Below are positions 50,534-61,795 of a DNA stretch of 64,000 nucleotides, in pieces. A program made the translations under genes and the position numbers. The stretch is taken from positions 2,069,008-2,133,007 of the forward strand of contig NZ_CP118733.1 in NCBI RefSeq assembly GCF_032594915.1. The letters are read 5' to 3'. Position 1 is the first letter of the stretch; each line of letters starts with the position of its first letter. The DNA is from Streptococcus sp. 29896. GTDB taxonomy: Bacteria; Bacillota; Bacilli; Lactobacillales; Streptococcaceae. The notes below the pieces were generated by a model. It saw nothing but the letters and a program-made list of their open reading frames with translations. It was not told where the DNA came from and searched no databases.

Positions 50534-51631
50534 ATGTGGCTAAAATCTCTACAAATACAGCATTTTCGCAACTATGAACAACTGACCATTGATTTCCATC
50601 AGGGGCTAAATGTCTTTTTGGGGCAAAATGCCCAAGGTAAGACCAATATCCTAGAAGCAATCTACTTTCTAGCACTCACACGTAGTCACCGGACAAGAAC
50701 AGACAAGGATCTCCTTCAATTCAATCAGTCCACCCTCAGTTTACAAGGAGTCTTAGAACGCACTAGTGGAACCATCCCTCTAGACATTCATTTGACAGAG
50801 AAGGGCCGCATCACCAAAGTCAATCATCTCAAACAATCTAAACTTTCCGATTACATCGGCCATATGAACGTTGTCTTGTTTGCGCCAGAAGATTTACAGC
50901 TAATTAAAGGAGCTCCAGCCCTTCGAAGAAAATTTATGGATGTAGAACTGGGCCAAATCAAACCTATCTATCTATCTGACTTGACCAACTACAATCATAC
51001 GCTCAAGCAACGGAACGCCTATCTAAAATCAACAGAAAAAGTTGATGAGAACTTTCTTTCCGTCTTAGATCAACAGCTTGCGGAATATGGCAGTCGTGTC
51101 ATTCTCCATCGACTCGAATTTCTAAAGAAATTAGAAGAGTTTGGTAGTCAAAAGGTTTATGAACTTTCCAACCATATTGAACAATTGACCATTCAATACC
51201 AGGCTAGCTTTAACTTTACAGATACTGACAATTTGATTGACACTTTCTTGACAGAATTGTCAAATTGTCGTAAAAGGGACCTTTTCAAAAAAAATACAGG
51301 TGTGGGGCCTCATCGAGATGATATTGCCTTTTTCATCAACGATATGAATGCCCACTATGGCAGTCAAGGCCAACACCGCAGTCTCGTCCTCTCTCTTAAA
51401 TTAGCAGAGATTGAACTAATGAAAGAAATCACCAGAGAGTACCCTATCTTACTATTGGACGACGTGATGAGTGAGTTGGACAATGGGCGCCAGTTAAAAT
51501 TGCTCGAAACCATTTCTAATACCATTCAAACCTTTATCACAACTACCTCACTAGACCATCTAGTCAATCTCCCAGAAAGTTTAAAAATCTTTCATATTCA
51601 GGCTGGAAACATCTCTGATACACAAGAATAA
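50534..51631 (+). CDS. recF: DNA repair protein RecF
   Basis: A 365-residue SMC-like ATPase for recombination repair at gaps. Walker [18 protein letters not shown] (about residue 32), signature region [17 protein letters not shown], and Walker [19 protein letters not shown] use the ATG at 50534, directly after the yaaA stop; a frame open upstream overlaps yaaA and lacks support. The downstream terminator at 51669-51697 separates it from the convergent guaB. Confidence 0.95.
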   Translation: MWLKSLQIQHFRNYEQLTIDFHQGLNVFLGQNAQGKTNILEAIYFLALTRSHRTRTDKDLLQFNQSTLSLQGVLERTSGTIPLDIHLTEKGRITKVNHLKQSKLSDYIGHMNVVLFAPEDLQLIKGAPALRRKFMDVELGQIKPIYLSDLTNYNHTLKQRNAYLKSTEKVDENFLSVLDQQLAEYGSRVILHRLEFLKKLEEFGSQKVYELSNHIEQLTIQYQASFNFTDTDNLIDTFLTELSNCRKRDLFKKNTGVGPHRDDIAFFINDMNAHYGSQGQHRSLVLSLKLAEIELMKEITREYPILLLDDVMSELDNGRQLKLLETISNTIQTFITTTSLDHLVNLPESLKIFHIQAGNISDTQE

Positions 51632-51634
51632 TTA

Positions 51635-51671
51635 TTTACACTTTTGTAAATTTTGTTTACAAAAGTGTAAA
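51635..51671. repeat. Perfect 16-base inverted repeat after recF
   Basis: TTTACACTTTTGTAAA and TTTACAAAAGTGTAAA flank a five-base spacer, directly before the main terminator. A similar TTTACA ... TGTAAA dyad occurs in the htrA terminator. Its role could be extra termination or protein binding. Confidence 0.7.
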
Positions 51672-51697
51672 AGACCCTGTCAATCAGGGTCTTTTTG
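51669..51697. terminator. Bidirectional terminator between recF and guaB
   Basis: AAAGACCCT / AGGGTCTTT stem with a six-base loop and T-run; between two convergent genes. Confidence 0.88.
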
Positions 51698-51705
51698 TTG
51701 AATCA

Positions 51706-53202
<1,497 letters not shown>

Positions 53203-53242
53203 TTATTTAATATGTAGCATGATTGCTATTTGTATTTTAATT

Positions 53243-53270
53243 ATGATAACATTTTGAAATCATTTGTCAA
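53243..53270 (-). promoter_or_regulatory. guaB promoter
   Basis: Minus-strand TTGACA (53265-53270) and TATCAT (53243-53248) with 16-base spacing. The rest of the 230-base gap between guaB and trpS is AT-rich and shows no other feature except the trpS terminator. Confidence 0.65.
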
Positions 53271-53383
53271 TCATTATTCGCTTTAATCTCTTCTTAGATA
53301 AAAATTCAGAAAATTCATTCCTACTTTCTTTTAGAAAATCGAACGTTTGGTTTTTACTTACTTTTAAAAAACATGAAAAAAGC

Positions 53384-53408
53384 AACGTTTTTTCAACATT
53401 GCTCTTTG
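53384..53408 (-). terminator. Terminator after trpS
   Basis: Minus-strand AGCAA / TTGCT arms around a 13-base loop, followed by T5 to T6. Moderately strong. Confidence 0.65.
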
Positions 53409-53417
53409 ATTGTTAAT

Positions 53418-54452
<1,035 letters not shown>

Positions 54453-54470
54453 TCATCTGATAATTTTCAT

Positions 54471-54722
54471 AAAAAAAGCCCCGCACAGAAACTGTGCAAG
54501 GGCGTCAAGGACACGGTACCACCTTACTTAGGAGAACATACTCCCATCTCAATGCACATAAGGCCTGCTAGCCGAATCCTTATTGGTTCGAATTCATTAC
54601 AAAATCAGTCCATTCACTAATCACCATTACCTGTTTGCAGCGACCACAAGCTCTCTAAAAATGGAAGATTACCTACTCTTCTGATTGAATACAATTATAC
54701 CGCTTAAAAATTAGAAAGTCAA
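54471..54722 (-). promoter_or_regulatory. T-box riboswitch and promoter of trpS
   Basis: Promoter: minus-strand TTGACT (54717-54722) with TATAAT (54694-54699), spacer 17. The leader contains the T-box sequence AAGGTGGTACCGTG and the terminator stem CTTGCACAG / CTGTGC with T7 (about 54471-54502), and a stem I region where a TGG specifier codon lies in GAATGGACTGA. Uncharged tRNA-Trp should favour the antiterminator. Confidence 0.92.
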
Positions 54723-54806
54723 TACTTCCAAGCCTTGACGAGACTGTCTGAATCAGCGATAATAGAGATTGAGTTTATAAGAAAAAAAGGTGAGGTATTG
54801 CGACCT

Positions 54807-55670
54807 ATGCAACAAAAACTAAAAGACTTTGCACTTGTGACAGCTGGTTCCATTGTCATGGCTATTGGGTTCAATAGTCTATTTTTAGGAAATAATATCG
54901 TATCCGGTGGTGTTGGAGGTTTGGCTATTGCCCTCAACAAACTCTTGGGCTGGAACCCTTCTGACTTTGTCCTTTACTGCAACATTCCCCTCTTGATACT
55001 TTGTTGGGTCTTTTTAGGAAAATCTGTTTTCATCAAAACCGTTTACGGTTCCTTGGTTTATCCATTTTGTATCAAGTTGACAGCTGGTTTACCAACCTTG
55101 ACAGACAATATCTTTCTAGCAGCTATTTTCGGAGGCATCATTATCGGATTTGGACTCGGATTGGTCTTCCTTGGGAATTCTTCCACAGGAGGAACAGGGA
55201 TTGTCATCCAATTGCTCCACAAATATACACCTCTTCCGCTCAGTCTCGCTATGTCAATCAGCGATGGAATTGTTGTCGGACTTGGTTTTATTGCCTTTGA
55301 TACAGACACCGTCATGTACTCGATTTTGGCACTAATGACCATTACCTATGTTATCAACCGTATGATGTCAGGTACAGAATCTTCTCGAAACATCATGATT
55401 ATTTCAGAAAACTTTCCTGAAATTAAAAAATACATTACCGAAACAGCAGATCGCGGGGTGACCGAACTCCCTGTTGTCGGTGGGTTTACAGGTAAGGAAA
55501 AACGCATGCTGATGACCACTATTTCCATCCATGAATTTCAGAAGATTGAAACAGCAGTTTTAAACATTGATCAAACTGCCTTTATGGTGGTCATGCCTGC
55601 CAGCCAAGTTCGTGGCCGTGGCTTCAGCTTACAAAAAAACTACGATCAAGACATTTTAATTCCAATGTAA
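54807..55670 (+). CDS. YitT-family membrane protein (DUF161/DUF2179), second copy
   Basis: About 287 residues with five to six transmembrane helices (about 10-180), the family signature LGNSSTGGTGIVIQLLHKYT, and a cytosolic DUF2179 domain (RNIMIISENFPEIKKYITET). Paralogue of the protein at 5134-6066. The start is uncertain: I use ATG 54807, but AGGTGAGG is 10 bases or more upstream, and TTG 54798 is a candidate. Its role is unknown. Confidence 0.85.
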   Translation: MQQKLKDFALVTAGSIVMAIGFNSLFLGNNIVSGGVGGLAIALNKLLGWNPSDFVLYCNIPLLILCWVFLGKSVFIKTVYGSLVYPFCIKLTAGLPTLTDNIFLAAIFGGIIIGFGLGLVFLGNSSTGGTGIVIQLLHKYTPLPLSLAMSISDGIVVGLGFIAFDTDTVMYSILALMTITYVINRMMSGTESSRNIMIISENFPEIKKYITETADRGVTELPVVGGFTGKEKRMLMTTISIHEFQKIETAVLNIDQTAFMVVMPASQVRGRGFSLQKNYDQDILIPM

Positions 55671-55733
55671 TTCATTGAAAATTCACCCACTTTCTAGTAA
55701 AATGAATCCAATAGATAGAATATAGGAGAAACT

Positions 55734-57356
55734 ATGCTTACAGTATCAGACGTGTCGCTCCGCTTTAGCGACCGCAAATTATTTGACGATGTCAACATTA
55801 AGTTTACAGCTGGAAACACCTACGGCTTGATTGGTGCCAATGGCGCTGGTAAATCAACTTTCTTGAAAATTCTTGCAGGCGACATTGAACCATCAACAGG
55901 CCATATCTCACTCGGTCCAGATGAACGCCTATCTGTATTGCGTCAGAACCACTTTGACTATGAAGATGAGCGCGTGATTGACGTCGTTATCATGGGGAAT
56001 GAGCAACTTTACAGCATCATGAAAGAGAAAGATGCCATTTACATGAAGGAAGATTTTTCTGATGAAGATGGTGTTCGTGCCGCTGAATTAGAAGGTGAGT
56101 TTGCTGAACTTGGTGGTTGGGAAGCTGAAAGTGAAGCTTCTCAATTGCTCCAAAACCTCAATATTTCAGAAGACCTCCACTACCAAAACATGAGCGAATT
56201 GACCAACGGTGAGAAAGTTAAGGTCCTCTTGGCTAAGGCACTTTTTGGTAAACCAGATGTTCTTCTTTTGGACGAGCCAACCAACGGTCTGGACATCCAA
56301 TCCATCAACTGGCTCGAAGATTTCTTGATTGACTTTGAAAATACGGTTATCGTTGTATCCCACGACCGCCATTTCCTCAACAAAGTATGTACCCACATGG
56401 CCGACCTTGACTTTGGAAAAATCAAGATTTTCGTTGGTAACTACGACTTCTGGAAACAATCCAGTGAATTGGCTGCCCGTTTGCAAGCAGACCGTAACGC
56501 AAAAGCAGAAGAAAAAATCAAGGAACTACAAGAATTCGTTGCCCGTTTCTCTGCTAATGCCTCTAAGTCTAAGCAAGCTACTTCACGTAAGAAGATGTTG
56601 GACAAAATCGAGTTGGAAGAAATCATTCCTTCTAGCCGTAAGTACCCATTTATCAACTTCAAGGCAGAACGTGAGATCGGTAATGACCTCTTAACAGTTG
56701 AAAACTTAAAAGTTGTCATCGATGGTGAAACGATTCTTGACAATATCAGCTTTATCCTGCGTCCAGGTGACAAAACTGCTCTCATTGGTCAAAACGATAT
56801 CCAAACAACTGCCCTCATTCGTGCTCTTATGGGCGATATTGAATATGAAGGTACTGTCAAGTGGGGGGTCACTACTAGTCAATCCTACTTACCAAAAGAC
56901 AATACTCGTGACTTCGATACAAACGAATCTATCCTTGATTGGCTCCGTCAATTTGCCAGCAAGGAAGAAGATGACAATACCTTCTTGCGCGGTTTCTTGG
57001 GCCGTATGCTCTTCTCTGGCGATGAGGTTAACAAACCTGTCAACGTCTTGTCAGGGGGAGAAAAGGTGCGCGTGATGTTATCAAAACTCATGCTCCTCAA
57101 GTCAAATGTCTTGGTCTTAGATGATCCAACCAATCACTTGGACTTGGAATCCATTTCCAGTCTGAACGATGGTTTGAAAGCCTTCAAAGAGTCTATCATC
57201 TTTGCTAGCCATGACCACGAATTTATCCAAACACTTGCTAACCACATCATCGTTATTTCAAAAAATGGCGTCATCGACCGTATTGATGAAACCTATGATG
57301 AATTCCTAGAAAATGCAGAAGTACAAGCAAAGGTACAGGAATTGTGGAAGGCCTAA
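55734..57356 (+). CDS. ABC-F family ATPase (YbiT/EttA-like)
   Basis: A 540-residue soluble protein with two ABC domains and no membrane part. First domain Walker A GANGAGKSTFLKILAG and Walker B VLLLDEPTNGLD; second domain has a divergent Walker A (IGQNDIQTTALIRAL, lacking the usual GKST) and Walker B VLVLDDPTNHLD with signature NVLSGGEKVRVMLSKLM. The P-site linker lies at about 240-305. ABC-F proteins act on ribosomes; the loss of the second Walker A lysine is notable and typical of the YbiT subgroup. AGGAG lies seven bases before ATG. Confidence 0.9.
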   Translation: MLTVSDVSLRFSDRKLFDDVNIKFTAGNTYGLIGANGAGKSTFLKILAGDIEPSTGHISLGPDERLSVLRQNHFDYEDERVIDVVIMGNEQLYSIMKEKDAIYMKEDFSDEDGVRAAELEGEFAELGGWEAESEASQLLQNLNISEDLHYQNMSELTNGEKVKVLLAKALFGKPDVLLLDEPTNGLDIQSINWLEDFLIDFENTVIVVSHDRHFLNKVCTHMADLDFGKIKIFVGNYDFWKQSSELAARLQADRNAKAEEKIKELQEFVARFSANASKSKQATSRKKMLDKIELEEIIPSSRKYPFINFKAEREIGNDLLTVENLKVVIDGETILDNISFILRPGDKTALIGQNDIQTTALIRALMGDIEYEGTVKWGVTTSQSYLPKDNTRDFDTNESILDWLRQFASKEEDDNTFLRGFLGRMLFSGDEVNKPVNVLSGGEKVRVMLSKLMLLKSNVLVLDDPTNHLDLESISSLNDGLKAFKESIIFASHDHEFIQTLANHIIVISKNGVIDRIDETYDEFLENAEVQAKVQELWKA

Positions 57357-57369
57357 ATAAGATAGAACC

Positions 57370-57392
57370 AAGGCGAGTCAGCTCGCCTTTTC
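57370..57392 (+). terminator. Terminator after the ABC-F gene
   Basis: AAGGCGAG / CTCGCCTT stem with a four-base loop and T-run, ten bases before the next gene's ATG. Confidence 0.8.
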
Positions 57393-57401
57393 TTATAAAC
57401 T

Positions 57402-59996
57402 ATGAAAAAATTTTTTAAAAAATACCCAACCTTCTTTCCTTATTTCCTTTCATTTTTCCTACCTGCAACTATTATGGTAGCTATTTTAGCAAGCAAGGGA
57501 ATCTGGTGGGGAAGTGATACGACAATTTTAGCAAGTGATGGCTTCCATCAGTATGTCATTTTCCATCAGGCCCTTCGGAATGCTCTACATGGAGATGGTT
57601 CTTTATTCTACACCTTTACAAGTGGACTCGGTCTAAATTTCTATGCCCTCTCCTCGTATTATCTAGGTTCTTTCCTCTCCCCTCTTGTTTTTTTCTTCGA
57701 CGTGGAGACTATGCCAGATGCCATCTACCTGTTAACCATTGTCAAGTTTGGCTTGATAGGACTGTCAACCTACTTTAGTCTAAAACAGTGTTTTAAAAAC
57801 ATTCTGACCAATCTCTTGCTACTGCTGTCAACCAGCTTTTCCTTGATGAGTTTTGCGACTAGTCAGTTAGAAATTTCTGTTTGGTTGGATGTCTTTATTC
57901 TGGCACCATTGATTTTGTTGGGCTTGCACTGGTTGATTCAAGGAAAGGGAAGAAAGCTCTACTATCTTGCCCTCACCTGCCTGTTTGTTCAAAACTACTA
58001 CTTTGGCTATATGATGGCACTCTTTCTCTGCTTATGGTTCCTAGCTCAAGTTAGCTGGCAGCCAAGCCAGTGGAAGAAAAATTGTCTAGACTTTACCCTG
58101 GTCTCACTCTTAGCTGCCCTAACTAGTCTCATCATGTTGTTACCAACCTACCTAGATTTAAAAACACACGGTGAGACATTTACAGAGTTGTCAAGAACGT
58201 TTACAGAAAACTCCTGGTATCTTGACATCATTGCCAAGAATCTAGTGGGCGCCTTTGATACCACAAAATTTGGCTCCATTCCAATGATCTCTGTTGGACT
58301 TTTTCCTGTAATTGCAGCCCTTTGTTTCTTTACAATCTCTACAATCCCAAGTCGGGTTAAACTCGCTTATGCAGGTGTATTTGCTGTCCTCATCGCTAGT
58401 TTCTATTTGCAATTCTTAGACTTACTATGGCAGGGAATGCACGCGCCAAATATGTTTCTTCATCGCTATGCTTGGCTCTTTTCTCTTTTACTAATCTTTA
58501 CCGCAGCTGCTGCCTTAAACAGGGCTTCTGATATTTCGAAATCAGCTGTCTATGCTATTTTTAGCTTCTTACTAGCAGGTATCGGAGCAACCTATTTATT
58601 CAGAGAACATTATGCATTTTTAGAGACTGTCAACTTCCTTTACACCCTTGAATTTCTTTTCGCCTATGCCGTTCTTTTCTGGGTCTTGGTCCATCGAAAA
58701 CTTTCTTTCCAGCTCTTTGCTCTGTCTAGCTTACTCTTTAGTCTTTTGGAAATCTCTCTCCACTCCTACTATCAAGTGACTGGACTAGCCAATGAATGGC
58801 ATTTTCCAAGCCGTTCCAATTATGAAGAGCAGTTGACAGACATTGACAATCTTGTCAACTATACAAAAGAAGAGCAAGAAGAATTCTATCGGATGGAAAG
58901 ACTGTCGCCACAAACTGGTAATGATAGTATGAAATTCAACTATAACGGAATTTCGCAGTTTTCTTCTATACGAAACCGATCCTCCAGCTCTGTTCTGGAC
59001 AAATTGGGCTTCCGTTCAGATGGAACCAATCTGAACCTCCGTTACCAAAATAATACCATCATTGCAGACAGTCTCTTTGGTATTCGTTACAATTTAGATG
59101 AAACAAATCCTGAGAAGTTTGGCTTTCTTTTCGAAAAAAGTACGGACACCATTAGCCTCTATGAAAATCAATATGCACAAGGACTTGCCATTCTTACAGA
59201 GGGTGTTTACACTGATTTTGATTTGACCAAAATGACCTTGGATAACCAAACCAACTTCCTTAATCAGCTGACTGGACTTGATCTCCGTTACTTCTATCCT
59301 ATCTCTATCCTAGCTTCTAGCAATACAGAGGTATTAGAAAATCGTGTGACTGTCAATCAAGTTGATGGACAAGAAATGGCTTCAGCTACCTATACACTCC
59401 ATGTGCCTGCGAATAGCCAAGTCTATCTCAATTTGCCACACCTAACCTTTACCAACAGCAACTCAGAATCCATCCAAATTTCTGTTGCTAGCACCAGTCT
59501 GCAGTATGGGATTGACAATAGCTTCTCCTTCTTTAACGTAGGCTATTTCCAAGAAGAGCAAGAAATCACAGTCACCCTCTCCTTCCCTCAAAATAGCCAG
59601 GTTTCTTATGACCAACCTCAATTTTTCCAACTACATACCCAGAACTTTCTTGAAGCTGCCCTAGTTTTACAAGAAAAGGACATTACAACAACAGTTTCAG
59701 GTAATCAGGTAGACATCTCCTACACGAGTCAAGAAGAAGCATCCGTCCTCTTGACCCTGCCTTATGATAAGGGTTGGTCTGCTACATTGAATGGTCAACC
59801 TGTCACAATCAAAAAAGCACAAGGTGGCTTTATGAAAATAGATGTCCCTGCTGGCCAAGGCAAACTCCAACTGACCTTCATACCTCAAGGATTTTTCCTG
59901 GGACTAGGACTCTCTATTCTGGGACTGCTTGGGTTTATTCTCTATGAATGGCGGAGAAGAAAATGGAAACAGGCACTTTTAAAGCCTCAGACCTAG
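57402..59996 (+). CDS. YfhO-family large membrane protein
   Basis: An 864-residue polytopic protein with about 12-13 transmembrane segments in residues 10-440, a large outer domain (about 450-830), and one more helix (about 830-850). Landmarks are SDGFHQYVIFHQALRNALHG and FTSGLGLNFYALSSYYLGS near the start. YfhO proteins have a GT-C-like membrane layout and act in glycosylation of teichoic acids or other cell-wall polymers in other Firmicutes. No Shine-Dalgarno is clear, so the exact start is a little uncertain. Confidence 0.88.
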   Translation: MKKFFKKYPTFFPYFLSFFLPATIMVAILASKGIWWGSDTTILASDGFHQYVIFHQALRNALHGDGSLFYTFTSGLGLNFYALSSYYLGSFLSPLVFFFDVETMPDAIYLLTIVKFGLIGLSTYFSLKQCFKNILTNLLLLLSTSFSLMSFATSQLEISVWLDVFILAPLILLGLHWLIQGKGRKLYYLALTCLFVQNYYFGYMMALFLCLWFLAQVSWQPSQWKKNCLDFTLVSLLAALTSLIMLLPTYLDLKTHGETFTELSRTFTENSWYLDIIAKNLVGAFDTTKFGSIPMISVGLFPVIAALCFFTISTIPSRVKLAYAGVFAVLIASFYLQFLDLLWQGMHAPNMFLHRYAWLFSLLLIFTAAAALNRASDISKSAVYAIFSFLLAGIGATYLFREHYAFLETVNFLYTLEFLFAYAVLFWVLVHRKLSFQLFALSSLLFSLLEISLHSYYQVTGLANEWHFPSRSNYEEQLTDIDNLVNYTKEEQEEFYRMERLSPQTGNDSMKFNYNGISQFSSIRNRSSSSVLDKLGFRSDGTNLNLRYQNNTIIADSLFGIRYNLDETNPEKFGFLFEKSTDTISLYENQYAQGLAILTEGVYTDFDLTKMTLDNQTNFLNQLTGLDLRYFYPISILASSNTEVLENRVTVNQVDGQEMASATYTLHVPANSQVYLNLPHLTFTNSNSESIQISVASTSLQYGIDNSFSFFNVGYFQEEQEITVTLSFPQNSQVSYDQPQFFQLHTQNFLEAALVLQEKDITTTVSGNQVDISYTSQEEASVLLTLPYDKGWSATLNGQPVTIKKAQGGFMKIDVPAGQGKLQLTFIPQGFFLGLGLSILGLLGFILYEWRRRKWKQALLKPQT

Positions 59997-60019
59997 TCTT
60001 CTCATCCCCATGTTTCAAT

Positions 60020-60051
60020 AAAAAAAGAGGTCGAATGATTCGACCTCTTTT
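60020..60051. terminator. Bidirectional terminator between YfhO gene and tRNA genes
   Basis: AAAGAGGTCGAA / TTCGACCTCTTT stem with loop TGA, A- and T-rich flanks; ends YfhO and the minus-strand tRNA-Asn/Glu transcript. Confidence 0.88.
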
Positions 60052-60095
60052 CAATCTCCACTGCTGAAAAAGAAAAAGCACCTCACGGTGCACTA

Positions 60096-60168
60096 CTCCG
60101 CCAACAGGGCTCGAACCTGTGACATCATGATTAACAGTCATGCGCTCTACCGACTGAGCTATGGCGGA
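60096..60168 (-). tRNA. tRNA-Asn (anticodon GTT)
   Basis: 73 bases. The acceptor stem TCCGCCA pairs with TGGCGGA, discriminator G; D-arm AGCTCAGTCGGTAGAGC, anticodon arm with GTT, T-arm containing GGTTCGAGCCC. No CCA is encoded. Confidence 0.97.
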
Positions 60169-60173
60169 TGATA

Positions 60174-60245
60174 CAGTCCGTACGGGATTCGAACCCGTGT
60201 TACCGCCGTGAAAAGGCGGTGTCTTAACCCCTTGACCAACGGACC
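60174..60245 (-). tRNA. tRNA-Glu (anticodon TTC)
   Basis: 72 bases. Acceptor GGTCCGT / ACGGACT with one G-U pair, discriminator G; anticodon stem ACCGCC / GGCGGT around TTC; T-arm GGTTCGAATCCC. It lies five bases upstream of tRNA-Asn and is cotranscribed with it. Confidence 0.97.
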
Positions 60246-60263
60246 ATAATCAGAACAATATCT

Positions 60264-60344
60264 AGTATAATCTATTCAAAATTCTTTGTCAACACTTTTT
60301 TTCATTTTTCTCAACTTGACATCCAAAGTTCTTTGATGTACAAT
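60264..60344. promoter_or_regulatory. Divergent tRNA promoters
   Basis: Minus strand: TTGACA (60287-60292) with TATACT (60264-60269), spacer 17, for tRNA-Glu/Asn. Plus strand: TTGACA (60316-60321) with TACAAT (60339-60344), spacer 17, for tRNA-Arg. Both are near-consensus, as expected for tRNA genes. Confidence 0.9.
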
Positions 60345-60356
60345 GAAAGAGTTGTC

Positions 60357-60430
60357 GGTTCCATAGCTCAGCTGGATAGAGCATTCGCCTTCTAAGCGAA
60401 CGGTCGCAGGTTCGAATCCTGCTGGAATCA
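60357..60430 (+). tRNA. tRNA-Arg (anticodon TCT)
   Basis: 74 bases. Acceptor GGTTCCA pairs with TGGAATC, discriminator A; D-arm GCTCAGCTGGATAGAGC, anticodon stem TTCGC / GCGAA region with TCT, T-arm GGTTCGAATCC. No CCA encoded. Confidence 0.97.
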
Positions 60431-60433
60431 AAA

Positions 60434-60465
60434 AAAGAGTCTTCATTTTGAAGGCTCTTTTCGTT
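60434..60465. terminator. Terminator between tRNA-Arg and the YoaK-family gene
   Basis: AAAAGAG-CTTC arm pairs with GAAG-CTCTTTT, T-run on both sides. The stop codon of the convergent YoaK-family gene lies inside it. Confidence 0.82.
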
Positions 60466-61117
60466 TTTCCATCCATAATTGATAGTTGATAAAGAGGGCA
60501 GGTACTAAGAGAAAATAAAGGGCCGCTTCATTAAAACGAGTAGAAAGCTGGGTCGATACGATGACGCCACAAATAAAAGAAAGAATTGTATAAAAAATAG
60601 CCAAGCCCTGTTTCAGATTAGTTGTATTCTTTTCCATAACTCCTTTAAACCAAAGGTAGGAAGCATTTTTTACATTTCCAGTCATCATCACATTGGCATA
60701 GGGATGTCCTCTTAGGTGTCGAAAACTTTCAACCTGAATAGAAGCTGCAAAAGCAAGGATGGCAATCGTAAAAAGTGGGGGAAAGAGATGTGTCAACAAA
60801 CAATCTAATAATAGCAAACCTGTGATGACCAGGCTAGATGAAAAATGCCAAGGCCACTTACGTTCTATGAAAGCCCTCTTCATCAGATAAGTAAACCATT
60901 GTCCCAGACAGAAAAAAATAATGGGTACCAAAAAACTAAAGGCCTGGTAGAGATTTCCTAAGGCCAGATGATAGGCTAAGTAGATAACATTTCCTGATTG
61001 CACACCAGCAAATCGCCCTTCTTGGGTCAAGTAGGTAAAGGTATTCAGATAGCCACTCATAAAGGTCAAACTCAGGGCAATCCGCAATCCTTCATAGACT
61101 CGATATGTTTTTTTCAT
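60443..61117 (-). CDS. YoaK-family (DUF1275) membrane protein
   Basis: A 224-residue protein with about six transmembrane helices. Family landmarks: SGYLNTFTYL, FAGVQSGNVIYLAYHL, the conserved VESFRHLRGHPYANVMMTGN, and the C-terminal LLVPALFINYQLWME. Members may be transporters but the substrate is unknown. A parS site lies in the short gap upstream. Confidence 0.88.
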   Translation of the reverse strand: MKKTYRVYEGLRIALSLTFMSGYLNTFTYLTQEGRFAGVQSGNVIYLAYHLALGNLYQAFSFLVPIIFFCLGQWFTYLMKRAFIERKWPWHFSSSLVITGLLLLDCLLTHLFPPLFTIAILAFAASIQVESFRHLRGHPYANVMMTGNVKNASYLWFKGVMEKNTTNLKQGLAIFYTILSFICGVIVSTQLSTRFNEAALYFLLVPALFINYQLWMEKRKEPSK

Positions 61118-61133
61118 TTCCTAAACTCTTCCT

Positions 61134-61149
61134 TGTTTCACGTGAAACC
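61134..61149. other. parS-like site between rlmH and YoaK-family gene
   Basis: TGTTTCACGTGAAACC matches the parS consensus at 15 of 16 bases, about 2 kb from parB. It should bind ParB and help load the segregation complex near the origin. Confidence 0.85.
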
Positions 61150-61629
61150 TTACTTATGGTAAGGACTTCCTTGTTGAATCATAAATGCTCGATAAATCTG
61201 CTCCACCAAAACAAGTTTCATCAACTGATGGGGCAGGGTCAGTTTTCCAAAGCTCAGCAACAAATTCGCTCTGCTTTTTACAGAAGGATCCAAACCAAGG
61301 CTACCTCCAATCACAAAACTAATGGTCGAGTAGCCTTGCAAGGTAGCACTGGCCAACTGTTTACTAAAATCCTCTGAAGGAAATTGTTTTCCTTCGATAG
61401 CTAAGACAACAACAAAATCCCGTTCTCCAATTTTAGGAAGAATCCGGTCTGCTTCTTTTTTCAGAATAGCCTGGTTTTCTGCTGAACTTGCCTTATCCGG
61501 TGTCTTTTCATCAGCTAACTCAATTAGTTCTAGCTGGGCAAAGCGAGAAATTCGTTTACTGTACTCAGCCAAGCCATCTTTCAAATATTTTTCTTTTAGT
61601 TTTCCAACACTAATCACTTTTACTTTCAT
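61150..61629 (-). CDS. rlmH: 23S rRNA pseudouridine-1915 N3-methyltransferase RlmH
   Basis: A 159-residue SPOUT methyltransferase. The knot-forming cofactor site is seen in [20 protein letters not shown] and [20 protein letters not shown], and the end QGSPYHK is strictly typical. I use ATG 61629; no upstream Shine-Dalgarno is evident, and a longer frame upstream is not supported. RlmH genes lie near oriC in many Firmicutes, as here. The encoded end reaches the parS site. Confidence 0.96.
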   Translation of the reverse strand: MKVKVISVGKLKEKYLKDGLAEYSKRISRFAQLELIELADEKTPDKASSAENQAILKKEADRILPKIGERDFVVVLAIEGKQFPSEDFSKQLASATLQGYSTISFVIGGSLGLDPSVKSRANLLLSFGKLTLPHQLMKLVLVEQIYRAFMIQQGSPYHK

Positions 61630-61681
61630 ATATCTAGTGTACCACAAACTCAGAGTACTGGACTGATAAATATTAAACTGC

Positions 61682-61715
61682 TTGTCCACAAAAGTTATCC
61701 ACAGCTTGTGGATTG
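61682..61715. other. DnaA-box cluster upstream of htrA
   Basis: TTGTCCACA (61682-61690), perfect TTATCCACA (61695-61703) and TGTGGATTG (61707-61715) in 34 bases. It is about 2.3 kb from dnaA and may be an outer part of the origin or a DnaA-controlled element at htrA or rlmH. Confidence 0.7.
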
Positions 61716-61727
61716 CATTTTTGAGCG

Positions 61728-61775
61728 TTTAAGTTATAATTAAGAAAACGGTTATATGATTAAGAAAAACTTAAG
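61728..61775 (+). promoter_or_regulatory. htrA promoter with two CiaR-like boxes
   Basis: TTTAAG-N5-ATTAAG (61728-61744) and ATTAAG-N5-CTTAAG (61759-61775) each differ slightly from the pneumococcal CiaR box TTTAAG-N5-TTTAAG. The first ends ten bases before a TATGAT -10 (61755-61760), the spacing used at CiaR-activated promoters. A second -10, TATAAT (61735-61740), lies within the first box. htrA is a known CiaRH target in streptococci. Confidence 0.65.
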
Positions 61776-61795
61776 AAATATGGAGGAGTACTTAT

